Below are positions 24,782 to 36,700 of a DNA stretch of 64,000 nt, piece by piece. Within the stretch, counting starts at the first letter, position 1; each line of letters opens with the position of its first letter. The position numbers and the translations under genes were made by a program. This DNA is from Nannobrachium achirus. Its lineage: Eukaryota; Chordata; Actinopteri; Myctophiformes; Myctophidae. The stretch spans positions 41,735,466-41,799,465 of the forward strand of contig OY997661.1 of NCBI GenBank assembly GCA_963921795.1, in the 5' to 3' direction. The notes under the pieces are model-generated. The model saw only the letters and a program-made list of their open reading frames with translations. It was not told the DNA's origin and searched no databases.

Positions 24782-27700
24782 GCACACACACACACACACA
24801 CACACACAGCTTTTGTTGCTAGTGACCATTTGTTAGTAGTTTTTAAATGTCTCCACCACTTGGTACCCTGGATATTCCATTTTAGTTGGTTGAAACCAGT
24901 GGTTCTCAACCTTTTCTGGCCGCGACCCCCAAAATAATCATATTTTAACTGGGGACCCCCAAAATAATCATATTTTAACTGGGGACCCCCCTACCCTGAC
25001 AAGCACTAAGAGTTGAGGCATTAGATTTTGAATAACACGGTTCTATTGTGAAAATACGCCTTGTGCTCACAACATGTAGATCGGCTATTTTCACAATTTC
25101 TGTAATATTTGACAATTCGGCCAAAGTTTAATTTAACATTTTAGAGGTAAGTCCTTAAATCGTCACTTTTAAAATGTGATGATAACCTCTATACACTAGG
25201 GCTGTCTTCGACACAGGATTTATGAAGTCGATTCGAGTCGCGGGGGTTAATCCGACGCGTCGACGAATCGTTTTATAGTCTACTTTGTGTAAAAAAAAAA
25301 AAGAGAAAAAAGTGTTGCTTTAAACCACGTCAACATAATAGAATAATACATTAAGAGATGAATTGAATACACAGTGTTTTCGGTGAGCACAAATGTTATC
25401 TGCATAGCAGTGTACAACCATAGAGTTATAACACACCGTTAAAACAAATAAAACATCTCCGCTGTTTCAACTCTGCCCCGTCTCTCGGCAGCGTGCAGTT
25501 TAGATGAGACATTCGCGAACGATTCCGGTCTCTTGAACGGCTCTTTTAAATGAACGATGGGATCCAGTCCGCAGTCGCGGGACACAGAGCACTGACAGAG
25601 TAATGAGTCAGTGTCGAGAACGGATTCATTTCAGAAAAGGATCATAAAAAGGGGGAGGCACAGCTCCCGTTAGAGCCAGCAGTGTGGACATGTCATGGAC
25701 GCAAACACAGCGAAACACAATCATTCATCATGGATTACAACACTGGAACAATTCAGAAGCACTTTAATTAGAAAATGTAACTTGTAGCCTACACTTGTGT
25801 ATGTTAATTTGACTTTAGAAGATTGTTTACTACTTCGTGGACGCGCGTTTGTGCTGTGGCAGGTTATTTAATATGGGATTTTGACAGCGTGCTTCCTCCT
25901 CTTAACGGAACACTGTCCCGGCTCTGAATGTTTTAACGAAGCGGCGGTCTGAACCGTTCTGGCCGTTCCGTCTCACTTTCAACCCGACGCTGGTGCGAGA
26001 CAATAAATAACTGTTCGCCAATTGCTACTTCTCATTGGAAGTACATGACCACACCAGTCCAGCAGTGCACCGCAGTACTGGCAGTAGTAGGCTAACTGGT
26101 GATATAAAAAAATATATATTTTCGCTTCGACTCAAACAATTGTTGTCGATTCCCGGGGCTTAAAACGACGCGTCGATTCGTCGATTTTTAGAAGACACCC
26201 CTACTATACACTTAAACTTATGTTGGCTTGTTTACCTTGGAGCGAGAAAACAAAGTTTCACATTAAGTTAATCCTCTGGGGACCCCCCCAAAATAATCTG
26301 GGGACCCACCTGGGGGTCCCGACCCACAGGTTGAGAACCACTGGTTTAAACTGGAACTCAACATACAGTTGCAATAAGTTATCAAAATGAGTAGAAACGA
26401 CAAGCCGCAAGACAACGAGGCAATTAGATGGAAAAACGATGTTTAAAAAAAACGACATCGACCCTGATGACAAGCGATTAACCGAAATGTGTTTGTTTAA
26501 AACCAACACGTTCCCTTAGGCTTAGCATCTCACTTCTGCACAACAAAGAACACCAAGTCTTCAGCTTTATCATCACCTTTGACCTCGACCTGAAACGTCG
26601 CGCAATCGTCGGCCGTCACGCACGTGTACGCGCCCGAGTGAGACCAAACGGCCGATTGGATAATCAGCGTCCTCCTGTGGCCTTCCTCGAGCAGCTCCAC
26701 GCCCGGATGGTTGAAGACCTGCTCGCCGTCTTTGTACCAGTACACCTGGCCGCACGGGTCCGTCAGGTAGCACTGGAGAGCTATGGGTTCGCCCTCCTCG
26801 GTGGATTTGGTCCGCTCGCCCTCTGGGATCTCGTAGAACTTGACGGGAGCCGCTATATATGAGCGTTTGGGAGTTGGGTTAGTGTGTGGCAGATGAGACA
26901 TGAGGAGTTTAGAAATGGCATTTTTTCCAATGTATGTCTCATTTTGAAATGGGACTCGAGGTTGAAATGGACTTCTTTTAACCACTTTACCCAGGGGTAC
27001 CTATTTTGGGCAGTCATTGTAGGTGGATATTTGTCATGAATTTTTAAAATAACTAAAAGTATTGTAAACAAAAAAGAAAGAAAACAAGAGGAAAAATTGC
27101 AAAAAAACAGTAAATCTACAAGCTCATAACATGCAACAATGTGAAGCGTTTATTTGTAATGGAAATGGAAAATTATATATAATTATATATGTGGTTAAGC
27201 GATCGTCTAAATATTTGAAGAGTACCTATTGTTTTACTAATTTCATGAAGTCCAAATTAAGTCGACTGTGTATGTGGCATTTTGCAATGATGATTTAGGT
27301 TGATTGTCATTATGGTGGGATGTAGGGTGGTTGTGATGGCATGATATGTGTATAGGAAGGGGGTTATGCATACTGTATACGTGCCAGCTCTTTTAAATTT
27401 AGGCCTAGAATTATTGAATGCTTTAACCAGTGAAAAATAGCAGATATACAAGCTCACAGCGCGGCACCGAGTGCCGCGCTGCGAGCTTGTAGATCTGCTA
27501 TTTTTGAAAAAGTAGTGAAAATGGGTGCAAATCTGTCAATATATGTATTTTCAAAGCGAACGTTTGTAACTAAAATTTTGCTTCTGGGTGGTCCCTGGAA
27601 CTAAATATTTTGAGATGGGGGTCCGTGGCCAAATAAATATAATTTTGGGGGTCCTTCACATAAAAAGGTTTGAGAACCACTGACACAGTAGTCTCTCAAG

Positions 27701-30700
27701 AACAGACTAACTGAGCTCCAGTTAAGTGAAAATGACCTTTTCTTTGACGACGGCTGGCCAGATTGCTGACATAGAAACATAGTTTTTTTTCAAAAAACCT
27801 TAGAAGGATTCAAAAGACACTTATAGAATCGGGTCAAAATTCAAATTTTCACGATTTTTCTAAAATAGCAGATCTACAAGCTTGCAGCGCGGCACTCGGT
27901 GCCGCGCTGTGAGCTTGTATATCTGCTATTTTTCAATAGTTAAAGCATAAAATAGTGATACACAATAATGTGTACCCGTTCTGAATGGGTTAAATGAAAG
28001 AGCGCCTCCGCGCACACAAACACACATACAGTACTGTCAGGGACATGCAGAGAATGTTAGAGAGGCAGGGGCTGAAATTTCTAAAAGGGCCTTTTGGTGG
28101 AAATATTGAAAATAGCTGCGACGCATTGTGAGCTTGGAGGTCGGCTATTTTTCAGTGCGTGACACCACACTAAACTAAACATACTCAAGTCAATACTGGA
28201 GATGTGGCGTAACGGCATGGATTTCTACACAGAGAGGGCAATTCTTTCAATATAAGCTGCATTCAAGTTCAGGAGAGTTTGGACAAGGCAATTCTCTTGA
28301 ATGCTGCCTTCAGGTATGGAATTGAAAGAGGGCGTTTGCATTTCTTTCACCATAGTAAAAACTGCATTCATGGTCTGGAGAGGGCACTTTTTTTACAGAT
28401 GGATAAATGGGCACAAGCGTAATTTGTAAAGGGTTGATGGGTTTAATAAACCCAAGGGCCCCCCTACTGGTGACAGTATTATAAATTCATAGGCTATTAT
28501 ATCGTCGTTGTCGGGTGAAAACCTTGTATGTCCAAAACCGTTCGTTTTGCATTTTTTATTTAAAAAATGATTTAAACTAGTGAAAACAGCCGATCTACAA
28601 GCACACAACGCCTCGCACCGCGAGGCGTTGTGTGCTTGTAGATCTGCTGTTTTCACTATTTTTGTGCGACGGCCTTGTACGATGAAGCAGGGCTTTGCTT
28701 TGCGAAAGAGCATACAAATTTGGTCTCAATAATGCCTCCCCCTGGCCAGCCGGGGCGCCTGATGGAGGGGAAAGGAACTGGTTGGAATAACGTGTTCCTT
28801 CCACGCGCTACGTCCAAACCAGGGAAATCTCCACTGTCAGGTGAAAAGAAGCAACGTGGACTCCTCATGCATAGAAGGAAGCATGAGGTCAGTCCGTTGT
28901 CTCCCCAGGCGCGGCAGAGGGAGAGCAGAGCCCAGGATTGCATAGGCAATTAGCACTGGGTGAAAAAATGGGTTACAAAATTGTGGGATAAAAATTATAA
29001 GGAAAAAAAAATAAAAAAATTGAAACTTGGAGATACAAGGTTTACACCCGACAACGACGATATGTATTTTGTCATTTCCAGTATATCAGTGGTCTCTAAT
29101 CTCCTAATCTATGGGCCCCCCCTCACAGCAGTACAGGGCCCTTTTGATCTGACAACCCATGCAGAATAAGATCTAATTTCGCCCCTGTAAATGGGACTTT
29201 GATGTCTATGTGTGCACGTGCCTGCAAACGCGCATACTGTACCTGCAACTTCCACTTTGAATTGGATGGCGTCCCCTGTACTCTGGCAGGTGTACACTCC
29301 AGAGTGCGACGCCTCGGCCGAGTGGATCACGATCCTCCTCATGTTCCCCTCCGACTGGATGTTGAGTCCGTCGCCTATCTGGAGCTCCTCCCCGTCCTTG
29401 CACCAGCGCACTATGGCGGTGGGGTGGGAGACTTCGCAGTAGAGGACGATGGAGTCGCCCAAGGTCACCTTTTTGTTGCCGTCCTGTTCGGACAGCGGGC
29501 CGAACTTCACCTCGGCAGCTTTGGAAGGTAATAGAGGAAGAACTGAAATGAACGACTCATTGTACACAGTAGGGAATTAACGAAAAAGTCGACAAAGACT
29601 CAGTCGACTTCATTACACAAGTAAACTTACTCAACTACCACCAGACAAAGTCGAAAGTCGAAGCTGAAAAAAATACTTTGTATTGTGAAAATAGCAGATC
29701 TACATGCTCACAACGCCTCGCATCGCGAGGCGTTGTGAGCATGTAGATCGGCTATCAAAAATCGACTTGCAAAAATCACAAGTCGTTCAGAGTTACAGTT
29801 TATTTTAGTGATCAGTCAATCGATTGTGTTGTAGCTTGGAAGTATGAAACTAAGGTGGTTGCGACCGTAGGGAGCAAGTTTACTATGAGAATCGTCACAG
29901 CTTGACCGTATTTATACATACGTGTAATGCCTGTGATTCTCCTCACACATCACTGTGACATCACAGGTGACATTGCAGTGATGTCATATACTCAGAGCAG
30001 GGTTCTCCATATATATGCATAAACAGGTGACATCACAGTGATGTCAGATACTCAGAGCAGGGATCTCCATATATGGGCATAAAATGGATTCTGTTAGGGA
30101 TTTCCATATATGGGCATAAAAGGCCACACTTTTTTTTCAATGTTTTTATGAAAGATACTTTGAGATAACTAGAAGAATAATTAAATAGAATAAGTGTTTC
30201 CAAATCAATTTGTTTCATCGTATACCATACCATTAATAAAACAAACAGTCTTTACACCTACGTTTAACGTTGAGGACCGCCGAATCCCGGACGCCGTTGG
30301 CTATGAACGTCACCTCGGCCGCGTTGTCCGTGGTGCACGTGTCGCGGACGGACAGGGAATGCAGCGTCTGGCAGTGCTTGACGCAGTAGCGCCCGCCGTG
30401 CTGCAGCTGCGTGCTGTTCAGGAACCACGTCCCGGACATGGAGGCCGACAGGTCGATGGAGAAGCGGGCGTCTTCTCCCTCCGTGACCTCGCAGCCTTCC
30501 AGCTTTCGGCGGATCTTGGGCCCAGGGACTAATGAACGAGAGAATGAACAAGAAAGTCAGCTAAGTAATAAAGAAGAGACAGTGGTATGTGGTCTGACTA
30601 ATAGGTTAGAGCAGAGGTCTTCAACGTTTCCAGGCCAAGGACCCCTTCGTTGAGGGAGAGATGAAGCAGGGACCCCCACAACCCATAGATACCATATAAT

Positions 30701-33700
30701 TTAATCGTTTGACAGTACAATCATCAGTGTATTTTGGGTTCATGTAAATTTGTGTTTTCAGATATTTAACCACTTGAACCGTCAATACTTAATAAACTTG
30801 ACCTATCACTCTGTACTTGGTCTGTTCTTTTCTCCCTCTACACGAAACCTTGAAAAATAGCCGATCTACAAGCTTGTAGATCCGCTATTTTTGGCTAAAG
30901 TTCTCAAAATATGGACGCTAGGGTTTAAGTTGAAGACCCCTGGGTTAGAGTGAGGATTGGAAAATAAACAATATGAGGCAACAGGTGGTCTCCATGAACC
31001 ATTCAAGTCAGTTTATACAGTGTTTGAGATTTCTTTATTTACCATAAGTACCGTATAGTGGTCCTGTAGTATTTGTACTTTACTTGAATATTTCCAATTT
31101 CCAATACGTGTACTTCTACTCCACTACATCCCAGATCCAAATATTGTACTTTTACGCCACTACATTTATTTGAACACTTGAGTTACTAGTTACTTTGTGG
31201 ATTTTGATTATTATTACAAAACATACATCAACCAGTTCAGCCTTATACAGTATACATTTTGTCCATTTGAAAATAGCCGATCTACAAGCTCACAATGTGA
31301 TGCGACGCATTGTGATCTTGTAGATCTGCAATTTAAAAAAATAAATGTAAAGAGGGTATGCACGTGACATCATCACTACTTTCTGGCCTTGACAGCCCAT
31401 ACATCCAAACAGAAAAGTCCTATCTGATCATTAAATTACGTTAAACTCACTTTGCCACTCGATTTGCCAGTCACTTTATGCATACACTTACCCGCTATAC
31501 ATTTGAAATTATTGGTCATTCTGCGTAATTGTCATTTTTATGCCAATACTTTTGTAATTTTACTCGAGTCAATTTAGAATTCCAGACTTTTTGCAGCGGA
31601 GTATCTACATTGCAATATTGATACTTTTACTTACCGTAAGTACAAAAATATGAGTACTTATTCCACCTAAACCACCCCACAGGGCGCCCGCTGGCCTACT
31701 GGTCTAGGCACATACCACATAGGCATTGCCACATAGGCATTGATGCCTGACGGCGTCGCCGATTCGATTCCCGACCTTTGCCGCATGTCACTCCCCATCT
31801 CGCCTCCATACTGTCCTATCAAATAAAGGCATAAAAGCCCAGAAACAAATCTAAAAAAAAAACACTAATTTTTGACTCACCCAGATGGACGACCTTGGGG
31901 AACTCCACGTGGCCGCTCCGCCCGTACTTGTTGATGCAGCAGACCCTGAAGCGGAAGTCCCCCTCGCACGGCACGCTGTCGCCGGTCACCTCCGTGGAGG
32001 TGGCCGTCTCCGACGTGAAGCACTTGTGCCACTCCTGGGAGCCCACCTCCTGCCGCTCCACCACGAAGATGGAGCGGGTGGTGCTGTGTGTGGGCGGGGC
32101 CGGCACCCAGCTGAGGAGGGCGCCGCTGGGGCCGTCCGCCTCCGTGTCCATCTTGACCCCCGCGGGGCAGGCAGGGGGGCTGTGTCTCGCAGCTGGCGAG
32201 GAAAACCAAGTGTGAAAAAAGAATAACATGAGCAAAGTGGTAGGTCCACAGATATAAAAAATCACACCCGTGTGAACTGAGCGGTGGTTTACCCACCAAC
32301 CCCCCCCCCCCCCCCTTCCCCCCTGTGTGTGTGTGCGTGTGTGTGTGTGCCTGGCTTGGCCTGGCCTGAAAACAGCGCCCCTCCCTTAACATGTGTGGTC
32401 ATAAAAGGTACTACACCACAGGCTTGAGGCTACATACAGACCCACCCACCCACAAACATACCTACACACACGGCCACGCTATGGAGACGGTGTGACCACC
32501 GCTCAAAAGCTAGATGCCTCATTCGCCTCTGCAGTTCTTTGGAGGGGAGAGTGTTTTTTGCAGGTCTTTCAGTCCGAGTTTATCAAAAAAGCAACTGGAT
32601 TAAGGTAGCGGAAGCTTGTGAATGGCTGCGCGGAGGTGACGAAAGTCGGGGGACGGAGATACAACTAAATCTAACCTTAACCCTAACCCTAACTTCAGTA
32701 AAACTAACGCTGGTGAATGCTAACCTGGTGAAGTTTGTGATTATGAAGCTTATAAATGGTAAACATAATTTAAACTTGTATTCATACTGTATGTTACGGT
32801 ATTCAATGCCAAAAACACAATTAATCGCTAATCGCAATTATTCGTGTGACATTAATCGTGACAGCGCTACAAAGTGGTCAGATGAACCATCCTGTAACAG
32901 GGAGATTACAGTAAAAAGAAAAGTCAAGTACTGAAGAAAAGATCTGATCCCAAAGATCTGAACTGGAGGATAGGGTGTAAAAAATAAATAACTTCAATTA
33001 AAACCTGTTAATCTGTCCTCTTAGAGTTATTTTGTTCACAGAAACACAAACAAAAAAGAGCAATCTGTATACAGTATAGTTAATTTTTAGTCCTGTTGAC
33101 ATTACCCGTAATTGTAGAGATTAAACTTTGCAAGCCCTATATCGTCAGTGTCTGGCCAAAACCTCAATTTTTGAGGTTTTTGATTTTTTTGGCATAACTA
33201 AGGACTATTTTACATCTGAGTGTTGGTTAAAATAATATTGAACCAATGGAAAGTAGTAAAAAGTGCTTGGGACAAAATCTCCTAACTCCACACTTTCTGC
33301 CAAACCAGCTAACTCCACCCGATTGGCCCTCTCTTTTTTTCATAAATATGTGCTATTGAACACCCTTTACGTCTGTGTATTGGTTAAAATAATATTGAAC
33401 CAATGAAAAGTAGTAAAAAGCCCTTCGGTCAAAATCTCCTAACTTCACTTGAGCTAATTTTCCCGAAAATGAACATTTTGGAGTTAGGAGGTTTTGGCCC
33501 GACAGCAGAGAGATAATTGTTGGTCGTACAACATATAGTGATGCAAAACTTGAGCTTGTGGACAGTTTAATAACATGACCAAAATTGTGACACTTAATTT
33601 AATATCTCTGGTTCCTATTCCTTACCTTTCACTTTAAGCCGCGAGGACGTCTTTGACCTTCCCGCCACAAAAGTGACGACCCCTGTGTCGTGATGGGCCA

Positions 33701-36700
33701 CGTTGACAAACACCAGGATGTGGGTTTTCCCGAAGGACTTCAGGATGGTCTGGTGCGTCTCGCGGAGCGGCAGGCCGTCCTTGTACCAGTTGACCTCCAT
33801 GTCGTCGTCTTCCACCTCCACGCAGAAGGCGGCGTTCTCCCCCTCCATCACCTCCAGCTTGCGGGGAAGCTTGCGAACAATGGTACCTATAGAACATAAT
33901 ACAGTGGTTCTCAACCTTTTCAGGCCGCGACCCCCAAAATAATCATAGTTGAACTGGGGACCCCCCCACCCTTACGAGCTCTACTTGGAGTTGGAAGAGT
34001 TGAGGCATGAACACAGTTAAAATAACATGCTCACAATGCCTTGCGTTGCGAGGCGTTGTGATCATGTAGATCGGCTCTTTTCACACTTTCTTTTCTAATA
34101 TGTTACAATTTGGCCAATGTTAAATTTTTCATTTTAGAGGTATTAGAAAAGATCTTAAGATTTTTTCACCTTAGGAAAAGTAGCAATACCACAAGTATTG
34201 GTATCAAAATATACTTAAGTAGGCTACCAAACGTAAAAGTACTCATTATTCATAACGGCAAAGTAATGCATTAATTTGTTCATCACTTTCACAGCTATAA
34301 TAATACATATTGTTTCAATGTGTGCTTAAATTTAAATGTTTATCTAAATCTAAGTAAGTATTAACTAAAGCTGTCAAATCATTAATAAATAATAAATAAA
34401 GATTACAAATATACATTGTTATGTGCAAAAAATGGAAATAAAAGTACCTAAAAATGTAAATGTAGTTAGTTACTTTCCACTGCATGGAATATCAAAATAT
34501 AGACGTAATGTACATGCCACAAATTGCAGTAAATGTCTCAGTGGCGTTACCGTTTTGCTTCCAACAACGCTAGTTCGATCTCGGCATACCTTTGACAGCC
34601 AGCTCTGCGATGCTCTTGCCACCGTCCGGCATCTCGCACAGGTACACGCCGTCGTCGTCCGCCCCGACGTCGTGGATGGTGAGTCTGCGCTTGCTCCCTT
34701 TGGTCTCCATGGCGTACTTGCTGCTGGGCATCAGCCTCTGGTCCTCCAGGTACCAGGAGATGGGCATGGACTCCTCGGGCACCTCGCACTCCAGTACGGC
34801 CGCGTCTCTCTCTCTCACCTCCGCGTCTTTTAGAGGACGCCTGAACCGCACCGCTGGGCCTGGAGACCGGAGACTGATGTTAGGTGGGAATAACTTTTAA
34901 GTGTGCCAACTAAGCAGGCCTTTTACATACAAGTGTTGCTGTTTTTAAGTTGCAATGATTTTTTCTCTTCAATGTCTCGCGATGCCATGGTCTCCATAGA
35001 CTTCCATGTAATTTATAGTGCACGGATCGTGCACGCCCATGCCTAGATGATGCACCACGTGTGTGCACACTGTTCACAGCTTTCAAACAAAAAAATCCGC
35101 TTGGAAATCCGTTCAGGCATTCATGATTAACCAGCCATTATGTTTTCTTCAGATGTAAACAAACATGGCTGCCATGTTTGAAAGAATGGGTTGGTATGGG
35201 GGTTAAACATGCAATTTCGCGATCGCGATCATGCCTAATACATTTCTGGAGGTCCAAAAAAAATTTTTGAAAAAAAAAATCTTTGAAAAAAAAAAATCTT
35301 TTTTTTCTTCAGAAACGGCCCAAACTCGGGAAACTCGGGGTTGGCACAGGGGGGGGGGGGGGGGGGGGGTACCTTTTCAAACTCGGGAAACTCGGGGTTG
35401 GCACCATATGTGTTAAGATGAACTAGAAAGGTGCAATTCTGGAAAATTGCAAGTGTGGTTGTACTGACGGGAGTCGCGAGGAATCCACTGGCAAATGAAT
35501 TCCATCTTACTATCAGTGTTTCTCAAATGGGGGTACCTGTATCCCTAGGGGTACGCAGAGGTATTACAGGGGGTACTCAGCCCCCAAAAAAAGAAATATT
35601 GTTCATAGTTAAATAATTGACTACAATTGAATTCGGAGGGGGAAAACTAGCCTAGTAAACTTGAGAAGGCAGGAGGAGGAGTCTGGTTTACGAGGCTAGG
35701 GGAAAACATGTACTGTTATGTTTAATGATGACAAATGGAGAAACTTGATATGAGCCTGAGCTGCTAACCCAATTTACATGGCACCCGGCAACTGGGATGT
35801 GTTTTAAAGTTAATTTTTTTAATGTATTGAAAACCATTTGAAACTCTTTCACTCCATTCCTTATTTGTGATTTTATATCCTTGGAATAGCATCATATACC
35901 ACTATTTGTTTTTATATTTTTATTACAGATTTATAAGCAAAATGTTGTTGCAGGGTAAAGGGGGTACTTGGATTCAGAAATCAGGGAAAGGGGGTACTCA
36001 GGCCAAAAATGATTGAGAAACACTGCTTTATATTACCTTATATATTGTGATGTCAAGTGAAGCATGACCAATCCTCGGACATTATATTGTCTAAGATATC
36101 TTGCCTTACAACCCAGAATATCCCACCATAATGACAGAACACATTTACTGACATAAGAATTCTCAGACCTAGAACAATAGTGTGTTACCTCTAACAACCG
36201 CACTATTTATGTACGTTTGTGCTTGGCCCGGGTTGGACTTTTCTCACGTAATGTAGGCCTGTTAGCTAGGCTTTGGCTTGTGCTGAGGCATTTCTTTTTC
36301 CACTGTCAGAACGCCATTATTCTCCATTTACCAACAAAGCTTTTCCAGAAAATATGAAATACATGGGAAAAGACGAACAAAAAAGAAGAATGATTAACAA
36401 CAAACTAATATGATAGTCTAGCCTAAGGCTTACAGACAGCCCTGTGCTTTCTAGTTGCCATACCATAGCCCATGACTCAGGAACTAAAAATATACTGAGA
36501 CACGAGTGCTTGTTTAGAGTCAAGGGTCACAATTGGGAGGCAAGAGGCGTTGATGATACCAGGAGAGTTGGAATAGTTGTTGAATATGCCTCTGCCTGTC
36601 TGCTTTAGTTCATTGATGCTGGAGTATCAGGAGTTAACTTCAATATTGGCATTCAGATTCATGCTTGAATATCTAAATGTGCAGCAACTAAAATAATGAT

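Larger units (their letters stand above)
24897..26343. mobile_element. hAT-like element hosting a second hAT-like element
   Basis: CAGTGGTTCTCAACC and GGTTGAGAACCACTG ends. Flanks GTTGAAAC (24889-24896) and GTTTAAAC (26344-26351) match at 7 of 8. A reduced palindrome lies at 25049-25097. The interior is split by 25197-26203. Confidence 0.85.
27393..27993. mobile_element. TTAA-flanked MITE, AACCCATTTAGGCC type, two palindromes
   Basis: TTAAATTTAGGCCTAG at the left and TTCTGAATGGGTTAA at the right. Same internal order as 11262-11826, with both palindromes (27431, 27860) complete. Confidence 0.75.
28498..29063. mobile_element. TCGTCGTTGTCGGG module split by a SINE
   Basis: Module ends ATATCGTCGTTGTCGGG and CCGACAACGACGATATG. 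The SINE body occupies about 28721-29018 (GCCTCCCCCTGGCCAGCC ... GCACTGGGTGAAAAAATGG). Confidence 0.75.

Noticed and set aside
24611-24937. His/Thr- or Cys/Val-repeat open frames over CA/GT arrays (also 59792-60020, 60330-60772, 61497-61983)
   Set aside because: These are translations of dinucleotide repeats, not proteins.
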